Shown: positions 9,660-16,415, counted from the stretch's first letter. The stretch is 33,534 bases of DNA from Deltaproteobacteria bacterium (GCA_016935075.1 JAFGRP010000142.1:1-33534), one strand, 5' to 3'. A program made the numbers and translations. Notes: generated by a model not told the origin, from the sequence alone.

Positions 9660-9745
9660 CTTGCGGATTGCGCTCCCGGTCGGGGGGAATTCTTTTCTGT
9701 CCAAAAAACTTGTTCCCTTTGCCCTCGAAGGATTCGCTGCAGGCA

Positions 9746-10657
9746 TCAGGAGAGGGCGAGCATCCGGTCGAGGGCCCGCTTCGCGGGATTCCGGATCTCC
9801 TCGGGCACTCGTATAACATGCTTCATCTCCCGAAGGGAGTCGCGGATATCCTCGAGGGTGGTCAGCTTCATCGTGCGGCAGACGAGGTTGCCGGAGGCGG
9901 GAATGAAGGTCTTATCCGGGGACTCTTTCTTCAGCCTCACCATCACCTCCTCATCCGTCCCGAATATGATCTCCCGTGCGGGTGATTTCGCCGCGAAGCG
10001 GACGATCCCTGCCGTGCTTCCCACGAAATCCGCCATCGCAAGAACCTCGGTCCGGCATTCCGGATGGGCGGCAAAAGGGGCGCCGGGGTGAAGGGCTTTT
10101 GTCCGCGCGACCTCTTCCGGCGTCAGAAAATGGTGCACCGGGCAGTAGCCGCTCCAGGGGATGATTTTCTTGTCGGTAAACCCCGCCGTGTACCGGGCGA
10201 GATTGCCGTCCGGGATCATCAGGACTTCCTGGATCTCCGTCAGGGAATTCACAACCTTGACCGCATTGGACGAGGTGCAGCAGATGTCGCTCTGGGCCTT
10301 GATGGCCGCGGTTGAGTTGACATAGGCCACGACGGCGGCGCCCGGATGTTCTTTTTTGGCCTCCGCAAGCTGCTCCGGTGTGATCATGTCGGCCAGGGGG
10401 CAGCCGGCCTCCGGCCGGGGCAAAAGGACGGTCTTTCCCGGCGAAACGATCGCGGCGCTTTCCGCCATGAAATGGACTCCGGCGAAGACGATCACGTCGG
10501 CTTCCGTCCGGGCAGCCTCGATGCTCAGGGCGAGCGAATCGCCAAGGATGTCGGCTATCTCCTGGATCTCCTCCCGCTCATAATAATGGACGATCAGGAT
10601 GGCGTTCTTCTCCCTGAGGAGCTTTCGGATCTCGTTCTGTAATGTCGCGACTTCCAT
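9746..10657 (-). CDS. nadA: Quinolinate synthase NadA
   Basis: NadA condenses iminoaspartate with dihydroxyacetone phosphate to quinolinate, in de novo NAD synthesis. The protein is 303 residues, like the short Thermotoga-type NadA. The three expected [4Fe-4S] ligands are visible as C86 (AGCPLAD), C172 (GYCPVHH) and C260 (NLVCRTMK). Their spacing of 86 and 88 matches the family. Other signatures are IVHYYER near residue 24, AGVHFMAES and NSTAAIKA. The ATG at 10657 has GAGGTGGAAAGAC upstream. It is the first gene of the minus-strand run that continues into mfd. NadB and NadC are not in this window. An oxygen-sensitive cluster enzyme fits an anaerobe. Confidence 0.96.
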   Translation of the reverse strand: MEVATLQNEIRKLLREKNAILIVHYYEREEIQEIADILGDSLALSIEAARTEADVIVFAGVHFMAESAAIVSPGKTVLLPRPEAGCPLADMITPEQLAEAKKEHPGAAVVAYVNSTAAIKAQSDICCTSSNAVKVVNSLTEIQEVLMIPDGNLARYTAGFTDKKIIPWSGYCPVHHFLTPEEVARTKALHPGAPFAAHPECRTEVLAMADFVGSTAGIVRFAAKSPAREIIFGTDEEVMVRLKKESPDKTFIPASGNLVCRTMKLTTLEDIRDSLREMKHVIRVPEEIRNPAKRALDRMLALS

Positions 10658-10802
10658 GTCTTTCCACCTCGAATGTCGTATGCATTGCCTGGAAACGGTT
10701 GCAGGCTGAATTGTATTTACTATAATATCATCCGCATTTATTCAAGCAGTAATCTGTTCCCAATGTTGCGACAATACACCCGTCTCGGCCTTACCTTCTC
10801 TA

Positions 10803-10841
10803 TTGACATGAAAAACCGTTTCGGATAGCGTCAGCCGAAAC
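10803..10841 (+). promoter_or_regulatory. Candidate moeA promoter with overlapping palindrome
   Basis: TTGACA at 10803-10808 is followed after 17 nt by TAGCGT at 10826-10831, a good -35 with a weak -10. An inverted repeat GTTTCGG (10818-10824) and CCGAAAC (10835-10841) brackets the -10, so it could be an operator or an RNA hairpin ahead of the ribosome site. The rest of the divergent 199-bp nadA/moeA gap is AT-rich, with TATAGT-like boxes on the minus strand near 10725. Confidence 0.4.
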
Positions 10842-10856
10842 TCGAGGAAACAACAG

Positions 10857-12104
10857 ATGAATACCATGATTCGTGTCGATGAGGCCCTGAAGAATATACT
10901 GGATGCGGTTTCACCGCTGGGGCTGGAGAAGGTGAATATCCTTGACGCCCTGGGACGGGTAATCGGAGAGGATGTCCATGCCGGAAGAGCGATCCCGCCG
11001 AAGGACAACTCAGCGATGGACGGCTATGCCCTTCGCACAGAAGACACCCGCGGCGCATCGGAGGAAACCCCGGCAATCCTGGATGTCGTGGAGGACATCC
11101 CCGCCGGATCCATCCCTGAAAAACGGATCGGACCGGGGCAGGCTGCACGGATCATGACCGGCGCTCCGCTTCCGGAAGGCGCTGATGCGGTGGTCCCGAT
11201 GGAAAACAGCCGGAAGGGAGACGGCCGTGTCGCGATTCTTGTCGAGGCCGAGGTCGGACAGGACATCCGCCGTGCGGGTGAGGACGTGCAGCGGGGGGAA
11301 AAGGTGATCTCTCGGGGTGAAACCGTCAGGCCCGCCGAGGTCGGCATGCTGGCCGCCCTGGGGCGCTCCTTTGTCTTCGTCCATCAACGACCGCTCATCG
11401 CCATCGTCGCAACAGGGGACGAGCTCGTGGACCTCGATGAGACATTGTCACCGTGGAAAATCGTGAGCAGCAACAGCTATTCGCTTGCCGCCCTTGTTCT
11501 CGACTGCGGCGCTGTCCCTATGCAGATTGGCATCGCGAAGGACCAGCGGGAGGATCTCATTGCAAAATTCCAGGCCGCCATGCGGGCCGATTTGATCGTC
11601 TCCTCCGGAGGCGTTTCCGTCGGAGACTACGACCTCGTTAAGGATGTGATGAAGAAGGAGGGAAATCGCATGCAGTTCTGGCGGGTCGCCATGAAACCGG
11701 GGCGACCGCTGGCCTTCGGCGCCATGGGGGAGATCCCCATCGTCGGTCTCCCGGGGAATCCCGTCTCCTCGATGGTCTCCTTCGAACAGTTCATCCGTCC
11801 CGCAATCCTCAAGATGATGGGGCACACGAATCTATTCAGGCGGACCGTCCGGGCCCGCCTCAGCGAAGATATCGACAAGAAATCCAAAATACGCCACTTT
11901 ATCCGGGCCAGGATCTGCCGGGAGGAAGGCGGCTACAACGTCGTCTCGACGGGTGACCAGGGTTCCGGGATTCTGAAGTCGATGGTCCGGGCGAACGGCC
12001 TGATCATCCTGTCGGAAGAAGTCACAAGGGTACGGGCGGGAGAAACGGTCACCGTTCAGCTTCTCGACGATTCCCTCGATCGGATGACGGAACCGGGATT
12101 TTAA
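10857..12104 (+). CDS. moeA: Molybdopterin molybdenumtransferase MoeA
   Basis: MoeA inserts molybdate (or tungstate) into adenylylated molybdopterin, the last general step of molybdenum cofactor synthesis. The protein is 415 residues, standard length. Family signatures run in order: SAMDGYA near residue 55, MTGAPLPEGADAVVPME, ATGDEL, SSGGVSVGDYD, MKPGRPLAFG, GLPGNPVSS and a C-terminal beta domain. The ATG at 10857 is chosen because GAGGA lies 8 nt upstream. A second ATG three codons later is less well placed. It is immediately followed by the selenocysteine tRNA. That pairing makes sense for an organism with molybdo- or tungsto-selenoenzymes such as formate dehydrogenase. There may be more than one MoeA in the genome, and substrate metal preference cannot be read here. 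Confidence 0.95.
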   Translation: MNTMIRVDEALKNILDAVSPLGLEKVNILDALGRVIGEDVHAGRAIPPKDNSAMDGYALRTEDTRGASEETPAILDVVEDIPAGSIPEKRIGPGQAARIMTGAPLPEGADAVVPMENSRKGDGRVAILVEAEVGQDIRRAGEDVQRGEKVISRGETVRPAEVGMLAALGRSFVFVHQRPLIAIVATGDELVDLDETLSPWKIVSSNSYSLAALVLDCGAVPMQIGIAKDQREDLIAKFQAAMRADLIVSSGGVSVGDYDLVKDVMKKEGNRMQFWRVAMKPGRPLAFGAMGEIPIVGLPGNPVSSMVSFEQFIRPAILKMMGHTNLFRRTVRARLSEDIDKKSKIRHFIRARICREEGGYNVVSTGDQGSGILKSMVRANGLIILSEEVTRVRAGETVTVQLLDDSLDRMTEPGF

Positions 12105-12227
12105 AACGCAACTCCCCTTCTCCTCCGATCCCGTCCGGATGGTTAGAGGTCATGATTCGTACGGTCTGTCTGCCGAACTGAGATCGCGCCTTTCATTCTA
12201 AAACCGGATGTGTTATAGACACGCGCC

Positions 12228-12322
12228 GGAAGTGCAAAGGTCACTGGTGGGCCTCCCGGACTTCAAATCCGGAGTGGGGGGCTAGACCCCTCCCAGGTGG
12301 GTTCGATTCCCATGCACTTCCG
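12228..12322 (+). tRNA. selC: tRNA-Sec (anticodon UCA)
   Basis: This is a 95-nt selenocysteine tRNA, followed by encoded CCA at 12323-12325. An 8-bp acceptor stem pairs GGAAGTGC (12228-12235) with GCACTTCC (12314-12321), with discriminator G. The anticodon loop CTTCAAA at 12261-12267 carries TCA at 12263-12265. A long GC-rich variable arm (GGGGGG facing CCCCTCCC) and the T arm TGGG-TTCGATT-CCCA complete the fold. The 8-bp acceptor, long extra arm and UCA anticodon are diagnostic. It reads UGA as selenocysteine with SelB. A possible extended -10, TGTTATAGA, lies at 12211-12219. I saw no obvious selenoprotein with in-frame UGA in this window. Confidence 0.97.
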
Positions 12323-12362
12323 CCATTTTATTAGCAAATTTAACTATTCATCGATAAAATTT

Positions 12363-12391
12363 CTTTAACCTGCCTTTAACCTTCTTTAACC
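12363..12391. repeat. Three direct CTTTAACC repeats behind tRNA-Sec
   Basis: CTTTAACC occurs at 12363-12370, 12374-12381 and 12384-12391, with start-to-start spacing of 11 and 10 bp, about one helical turn. A related TTTAACT lies just upstream near 12340. They begin some 40 bp past the tRNA-Sec 3' end. Repeats of this kind can be protein-binding sites, such as arm-type integrase or excisionase sites, but no function can be shown here. The rest of 12326-12710 has no recognisable gene. Confidence 0.5.
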
Positions 12392-12534
12392 TCGTTGTGA
12401 TGACCCCGCTTGGATTCGGGTTTCAGGATCCGGGACCGGGCCATCATCTCTCCCCGCCGCCGTGACATCAAGAAGTAGGTATGCTGCCCGCGGCGCTCTG
12501 CAGGACACGTCGGCGAGTCGCGGTTTGACCAGGG

Positions 12535-12660
12535 ATGACACAAAGCGAACAAAAAGTTGTGGCAAAAAAGTGGCTTTTTGAGGCCGCGAAAAAAATTATT
12601 CGGGAGTCGTTTTCGTGCGTTTCTCGTGCAATGGATGCACTGATCACGCGGTGCAAATAG
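12535..12660 (+). CDS. Possible 41-residue basic peptide, unrecognised
   Basis: A short frame in the otherwise empty 12326-12710 stretch opens with ATG at 12535 and ends at TAG 12658-12660. The product begins MTQSEQKVVAKKWL and is lysine/arginine-rich with an amphipathic middle. There is no well-spaced ribosome site: AGGG touches the ATG. It resembles no family I can name and may be chance or a gene remnant. Confidence 0.15.
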   Translation: MTQSEQKVVAKKWLFEAAKKIIRESFSCVSRAMDALITRCK

Positions 12661-12710
12661 AAAATGGGACTGGATTGAATTAAGGGAAGAACGGAAAGAT
12701 AGGGAGTCTC

Positions 12711-12968
12711 TTATTTTCTTTTATAGATTTCTTTGCGGCGACCGACGCGAAGCACGACAATATCGTTTTTCTCAATATCGAAGATCACGCGATAATCACC
12801 GATTCGGAAACGGAAGCTTCCGAGTTCCGGGTCGGTCAGACTTTCGGCGTATTGGAGGGGATTGTCTTTGAAGCGAAGGAGGGTCGCGCCGATGCGCTTT
12901 TTGACGCCGGCATCGAGTCTGTTAATATCTCTGACGGCTCTCTGGGTATATACCAGCCGGTAACTCAA
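12711..12968 (-). CDS. RelE/ParE-family mRNA interferase-type toxin
   Basis: An 85-residue toxin of the RelE/ParE superfamily. It opens SYRLVYTQRAVRDINRLD, typical of the fold's first strand and helix. It ends with the conserved block FRFRIGDYRVIFDIEKNDIV and a basic tail VGRRKEIYKRK. RelE members cleave mRNA on the ribosome and ParE members poison gyrase. The tail and the GDYRV(I)F block favour the RelE-like side. The start codon is TTG at 12968, and the four bases TTGA overlap the antitoxin stop, so translation is coupled. Antitoxin-first order and tight overlap are usual for such pairs. The genes look intact. Confidence 0.85.
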   Translation of the reverse strand: MSYRLVYTQRAVRDINRLDAGVKKRIGATLLRFKDNPLQYAESLTDPELGSFRFRIGDYRVIFDIEKNDIVVLRVGRRKEIYKRK

Positions 12969-13165
12969 CGCCCGAATACCTCATCATGGGTTTTAACACG
13001 ACCAGCTTTATAGTCTGCCCGGGCATCCTTGATGCTTTCCAGGTACTCGGGGGAGGTTGTTGCGAGCAGTTCCTCCAGGAAGTCATCCCGGTCTCTTTTG
13101 TTCATGGACTTTACAGCGCCAATGATTTCTTGCCGGGATAAATTGACTTTGATGGCGTTCAACAT
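12965..13165 (-). CDS. Antitoxin of the RelE-type toxin
   Basis: A 66-residue protein starting MLNAIKVNLSRQEIIGAV and ending with the acidic-basic tail HDEVFGR. The sequence YLESIKDARADYKAGRVKTHDEVF is the usual C-terminal toxin-wrapping part of small RelB/Phd-like antitoxins. The N-terminal half is probably DNA-binding or helical. The ATG at 13165 has AAGGAG 7 nt upstream; a frame extension to 13207 lacks such support. It is the first gene of the pair and shares a 164-bp divergent region with the XRE gene at 13330, where autoregulation would act. Confidence 0.8.
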   Translation of the reverse strand: MLNAIKVNLSRQEIIGAVKSMNKRDRDDFLEELLATTSPEYLESIKDARADYKAGRVKTHDEVFGR

Positions 13166-13329
13166 AGAAAACTCCTTTCCACTTTTCTTCTTCTTAGGTG
13201 AAACCAATTTGAAATGACTTTATCATTTTTGGACATTACCTGCAAGCACGCTCCCGCGGTACGAGGAGAGGCCGGTTGCGCTTATCTGACATAAATGCTA
13301 AAAGTGAGGTTATATTGGGGGAAGAAGAG

Positions 13330-13605
13330 ATGAGCGACTTGAAAAGATATATCGCCGCCCGGAAAAGGACGGACAAGGCATTCGCAGAGGGGTTCGAGGA
13401 AGGTTACGAGCAGTTCAAGATCGGGGTTGTCCTCCGGCAGGCAAGGGAAGCCGCGGGTCTGACCCAGGAGGAGCTGGCCGTGCGCCTCAAGACCCAGAAG
13501 ACGGCGATCTCCCGGATCGAAAACCATGCCGAAGACATCAAGCTTGCCACACTGGACCGGGTGGCCAAGGCATTGGGAAAACGCCTGGAGGTGAATATCG
13601 CGTAG
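13330..13605 (+). CDS. HigA-like XRE antitoxin / HTH regulator without visible toxin
   Basis: A 91-residue protein with an N-terminal helical stretch (KRYIAARKRTDKAFAEGF). A Cro/C1-type helix-turn-helix at about residues 40-85 follows (LRQAREAAGLTQEELAVRL ... ISRIENHAEDIKLATLDRVAKALG). This layout is typical of HigA-type antitoxins paired with RelE/HigB toxins. The ATG at 13330 is preceded by GGGGGAAGAAGAG. An in-frame TTG at 13276 is less likely. No toxin frame is seen directly before (stop codon at 13210-13212) or after it, so it looks like an orphan. It is divergent from the RelE-type pair and could regulate that pair or another one elsewhere. Confidence 0.8.
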   Translation: MSDLKRYIAARKRTDKAFAEGFEEGYEQFKIGVVLRQAREAAGLTQEELAVRLKTQKTAISRIENHAEDIKLATLDRVAKALGKRLEVNIA

Positions 13606-13618
13606 TTCATTATTATCC

Positions 13619-13768
13619 TCACCCCAGACACAGCACCAACGTCACATCGAGGATCCAATCGGGCCAATCGAAGAAAAACCGATCCAGATCCAGAAACAGC
13701 AGAAGCGCAACCACCAGCAGATTCCCCTTGCTGAAAACCAAAACCTCCTTCCGGTCGATGTTCAGCAT
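13619..13768 (-). CDS. Possible 49-residue hydrophobic small protein
   Basis: A short minus-strand frame begins MLNIDRKEVLVFSKGNLLVV and holds a ~20-residue hydrophobic segment, with aspartates and tryptophans toward the end. AGAGGGGGTAC just before the ATG at 13768 is a good ribosome site. The frame is open to 13828, adding REGELESLIATRHKRGY, which lacks a site of its own. It could be a single-pass membrane peptide or the end of a broken gene, since decayed genes lie on both sides. No family is recognised. Confidence 0.3.
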   Translation of the reverse strand: MLNIDRKEVLVFSKGNLLVVALLLFLDLDRFFFDWPDWILDVTLVLCLG

Positions 13769-13865
13769 GTACCCCCTCTTGTGCCGGGTGGCGATCAGCG
13801 ATTCCAGCTCACCCTCCCGGATCTCCATCCTGCCGGCGTTCGATGCTCTCGTCCGTCCCCGGAAA

Positions 13866-13954
13866 TCGGTCGATTAGACTGCTTCGTCGGTCGATTATCG
13901 GTCGATTCTTCATCGATCGGTTTTCTCGCTACATCGGTCAGTTATCGGTCGATT
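13866..13954. repeat. Iteron-like cluster of TCGGTCGATT repeats
   Basis: TCGGTCGATT occurs exactly at 13866-13875, 13887-13896, 13898-13907 and 13945-13954. A variant, TCGGTCAGTT, lies at 13934-13943, and a partly inverted TCGATCGG lies in between. Start spacings are 21, 11, 36 and 11 bp. Three of these are close to whole helical turns. The last copies run into the 3' end of the winged-helix remnant and encode its final residues. The cluster looks like a multi-site binding region or a small local expansion. Confidence 0.6.
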
Positions 13955-14204
13955 TCGCTGGAATCGGGAGCACATAACTGACGGCCAGACCTTTGCCTTC
14001 TGTATCCAACAAACCCATTTCAGTCAATCCCTTGAGGTCTCGACCCGCCGTATCATTTGCGATCTTGAATTGCGCCACACACCCGCGCCTTGTCACCGAA
14101 CCGGCGACCAGAACTTGCTGAATAATGCGTTTTTGCCGTTCGTTCAGTTTTACCTCCACCGCCGGGGTGACCAGGAGCCGCCTCTCCGGTGCAGAAGGGA
14201 TCAT
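13938..14204 (-). pseudogene. C-terminal winged-helix remnant (RecG-like/AlbA_2 or Fic-type regulator)
   Basis: An 88-codon frame contains a winged helix: LNERQKRIIQQVLVAGSVTRRG, then DTAGRDLKGLTEMGLLDTEGKG. This is the module found at the C-terminus of many Schlafen/AlbA_2-type 'RecG-like' regulators and some Fic proteins. The preceding catalytic or binding domains are absent and an in-frame stop lies directly before the first ATG. No ribosome site is visible there. It is therefore most likely the tail of a deleted gene. An AbiE-operator-like sequence 50-100 bp upstream could still drive it. A free-standing small DNA-binding protein cannot be excluded. Confidence 0.6.
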
Positions 14205-14255
14205 TCAAGGTGTCGTACGGCATCGGGAGCTAAGGAGAAGGCGCTCTTGAGGCAA

Positions 14256-14303
14256 ATGGATTGCTCAGGCAAAGCAACACATTTTGTTACATTAGTAGAG
14301 TGA
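14256..14303 (-). promoter_or_regulatory. Second copy of the abiE operator-like palindrome
   Basis: A ~48-bp block closely matches the one before abiEi at 15978-16025, in the same orientation, with roughly ten mismatches. Its core is the imperfect inverted repeat AAGCAAC (14272-14278) and GTTACAT (14286-14292), against AAGTAAC/GTTACTT in the abiE copy. Similarity stops just before the abiEi ribosome site. Here it lies between the abiEii stop and the winged-helix remnant. Confidence 0.6.
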
Positions 14304-14371
14304 CAACGGCCGCTCGCTTGGACGTTGTGGTACGCAACACGCAAAAGGTAGATGGGTTTTGCAGGCGAATG

Positions 14372-15184
14372 TCAAGTGGAGGTCTTTCCCTGCCAGGGAT
14401 CGCCGGGGATCAGGGTCGCCAACCGCTTGAATACCAATTCGGTCCCCTGGGGGAGGTCAAAGCCGCTGCGGGCAGCCACAAGCGGTGCGATATCGGCGAT
14501 GAATCTCGGATCATCGAGTTTCGCCAGGAGATTTCGCTCGAATTCGGCGCGTGAGACCCTGTGCCCTTCCTTCTCCAGGTAGTGCAAGAAACAACCGACC
14601 ACTTGCACCGGCTGCGGCTTGCCGGTGGCAAAGGCCGTCCACAAGTCGAACAGATCCCGGCCCTTTCTCCGCTGGTACAGTGCCCGCACCTTGGTGCCCA
14701 ACAACTCGTCAAGCTGGTAGGTCAGGATGGAGGCACGGCCGGAGAACCAGCGCGACGCGATCTCCATCTCACGTTTTTCGAATCCCAAAACCGTGAAATG
14801 TTCACGGGAATTGATCTCCAGCTTGAGCCTCATGGGGGCGCCTTCTTCGGAGGTCATCCGGTGGGTCAGGGTCACCCGGCCCTCGCCCTGCTTGCGTTTC
14901 GGAATCCCGAGCCAAGGATTAAGCTTTTCTTGGAGGGCGCTCATCACCGGGCCGATGGGGCCGGGGTGCACTTGCACCAGGTCGATGTCCTCGGAATAGC
15001 GAAGCGGCGGCAGATAGAGTTTGAAGAGCGCCGTCCCGCCCCGAAAGGCAAGGTGGTCCTGCAGATCAGGATGGTTGAAGATCTCCACCAAGGCCCGGCA
15101 GATGATCAGGTCCTGCTCCACTTGGTCGTTCTGGGTCCAGGGAGCCGCTTTCTTCCATTCGGAGATGAAATCCCGAGGGATCAT
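14372..15184 (-). CDS. abiEii: AbiEii/AbiGii-family nucleotidyltransferase toxin
   Basis: A 270-residue toxin of the AbiE (type IV-like) abortive infection toxin-antitoxin family. Nucleotidyltransferase motifs are visible: the GGTAL loop (FRGGTALFKLYL) followed by RYSEDIDLV with the metal-binding D-x-D near residue 75. The later LGTKVRALYQRRKGRDLFDLW block is the third family motif. Related MenT toxins add nucleotides to tRNA acceptor ends; some AbiEii proteins bind GTP. The ATG at 15184 overlaps the antitoxin stop as ATGA, and a longer frame to 15223 would lie inside the antitoxin gene. It appears intact. Confidence 0.88.
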   Translation of the reverse strand: MIPRDFISEWKKAAPWTQNDQVEQDLIICRALVEIFNHPDLQDHLAFRGGTALFKLYLPPLRYSEDIDLVQVHPGPIGPVMSALQEKLNPWLGIPKRKQGEGRVTLTHRMTSEEGAPMRLKLEINSREHFTVLGFEKREMEIASRWFSGRASILTYQLDELLGTKVRALYQRRKGRDLFDLWTAFATGKPQPVQVVGCFLHYLEKEGHRVSRAEFERNLLAKLDDPRFIADIAPLVAARSGFDLPQGTELVFKRLATLIPGDPWQGKTST

Positions 15185-15963
15185 AGGTCGGGCTCGACTT
15201 GGGTGTTGACAAGGAGGTTCCAAGGTTTCAGCCGATTGATTCCTTCAAAAGGGAGCGATGGCGCAAGCGGGGTCGGCGGCGGGTTCTTTATAGTGATGTA
15301 TTTACCCAGTTCTCTGGTCTTCTCCTTTGCTCCCACCAACTCAAGGAGATACCCCAGCCTCTGCGCCCAGGTGATGGGTGAAAGCCCCGCCAACCGGGCC
15401 AATTCCTTTCCCTTCAGCTTCTCAGCCAGTTCCGCCAGTACGGTGGCCACGTTGTCCAGTCCCGCCCCATGGTCTGGATAGCCGACCAGGTCATAAGTCG
15501 TCGCCTCCGGGGTGGATATCTTCAAGTACCCCCGCGGGGTCTTGAAATCTGTAATGGGGATCCGGTCCATGTTCTTTCTGGCCACAAAGATCACCCTAAT
15601 CTGTCCGCAGGTCATCGCCGGTTTGTTCTTGGCGACCACGACCTGAAAGACCTGGGGCCGCTGATGGGCCGCGCCGTGATACTCGGCAGCGCTGAGCAAT
15701 CCCGCGTAGTACTTCTCGCCGAGGTGCTCCATCAAGGCCGGCAGGAAATGGCCCGCAGGCAAGCAGCCTGCCTTCCGGTATTCGGGAGGGATAATAACAT
15801 AAAAGCCCTTGTAGGGCATGGCGATCTCGCCCTTCTGACGCAGGCGGCGGAGCGCCGCCCGGGTGGCCACCGCACTAGTCCCCAAAGCCTGTGCCGCTTC
15901 GCCGGAACTGAAGCTGTATCGTCCTTTCGCAACAAGGTCGGTGATGAATTGCATTGCCGCCAC
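15181..15963 (-). CDS. abiEi: AbiEi-family antitoxin / transcriptional autoregulator
   Basis: A 260-residue antitoxin. The N-terminal winged helix (residues ~10-55: KGRYSFSSGEAAQALGTS then LRRLRQKGEIAMPYKGFYV) should bind the operator upstream. The C-terminal AbiEi domain follows, with HGAAHQRPQVFQVVVAKN and ISTPEATTYDLVGYPDHGAGLDNVATVLAEL. It is the first gene of the pair. The likely start is GTG at 15963, 7 nt after GGGAG; an ATG at 15954 is the alternative. In the family this protein represses the operon and neutralises the toxin without direct contact. An almost ideal palindrome precedes it. Confidence 0.88.
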   Translation of the reverse strand: MAAMQFITDLVAKGRYSFSSGEAAQALGTSAVATRAALRRLRQKGEIAMPYKGFYVIIPPEYRKAGCLPAGHFLPALMEHLGEKYYAGLLSAAEYHGAAHQRPQVFQVVVAKNKPAMTCGQIRVIFVARKNMDRIPITDFKTPRGYLKISTPEATTYDLVGYPDHGAGLDNVATVLAELAEKLKGKELARLAGLSPITWAQRLGYLLELVGAKEKTRELGKYITIKNPPPTPLAPSLPFEGINRLKPWNLLVNTQVEPDL

Positions 15964-15977
15964 GGTCTTTCTCCCAT

Positions 15978-16025
15978 ATGGATTGCTTTAGAAAAGTAAC
16001 ACAATTCGTTACTTTAGTCGAGTGA
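15978..16025 (-). promoter_or_regulatory. abiE operator-like palindrome
   Basis: Directly upstream of abiEi, AAGTAAC (15994-16000) and GTTACTT (16008-16014) form a perfect 7-bp inverted repeat with a 7-nt spacer. Position and symmetry fit an AbiEi operator. The stop codon of the integrase remnant (16009-16011) lies inside the right arm. A diverged copy of the whole block is at 14256-14303. Confidence 0.6.
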
Positions 16026-16213
16026 AAAAGTGCTTTTCCTCCTCGTTCCATTTTATTGTTACAAATTCTTTCAGGCGGGTGTCAAGACGCTGTGCGGCCT
16101 GTTTCAGATTTTCCTCCTTGGTGATGTTGTACCGCTGTAAAATGCTTCGGGTCTTGTGACCGCTGATCTTCATGGCGACCGTTTCCGAGATGCCGGAGCG
16201 GTCCAGATTCCTC
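16009..16213 (-). pseudogene. C-terminal remnant of a tyrosine recombinase (integrase)
   Basis: The minus strand encodes the tail of a phage-type integrase: NLDRSGISETVAMKISGHK, then TRSILQRYNITKEENLKQAAQRL. This holds the second catalytic His (SGHKTR) and the Tyr nucleophile (QRYNI). The catalytic Arg-His region and everything N-terminal are missing, and the frame meets the VapC remnant near 16213-16220. No ATG fits. This is direct evidence that an integrating element once occupied this strip. The last ~25 residues continue to a TAA inside the abiE operator. Confidence 0.75.
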
Positions 16214-16217
16214 CAAT

Positions 16218-16415
16218 TTGTTTTTGGCCGATTTGGATAAAGAGATTGCCATGGAGGCCGCCAAGCCGCGGGCCGTCAACAAACTGAAAATACCTGATGC
16301 AATGCAGTTGGCAACCGGGTTGATCAACGGCGCTGATACATTCATAACCAATGACGACTCTTTCAAGACGGTACGGGGCCGGATAGAGGTGATCGTTCTT
16401 CATGAGTTGACATAG
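16218..16415 (+). pseudogene. C-terminal remnant of a VapC-type PIN-domain toxin
   Basis: The plus strand encodes the end of a PIN nuclease: IAMEAAKPRAVNKLKIPDA, then MQLATGLINGADTFITNDDSF. The DAMQLATGL and ITND blocks carry the two C-terminal acidic active-site residues of PIN domains. The N-terminal half, with the first catalytic Asp, is missing, because the frame begins at the integrase remnant junction. Only a TTG is available as start. No VapB antitoxin is seen. This is a truncated, probably dead toxin gene. Confidence 0.72.

Noticed and set aside
5970-10091. 1373-codon plus-strand open frame opposite mfd and nadA
   Set aside because: Mirror of mfd coding; dominated by D/R/P/L-rich antisense text and no recognisable motif.
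13866-13954. CRISPR array
   Set aside because: Repeats are 10 bp with irregular 1-26 bp gaps and there are no cas genes; it does not fit an array.
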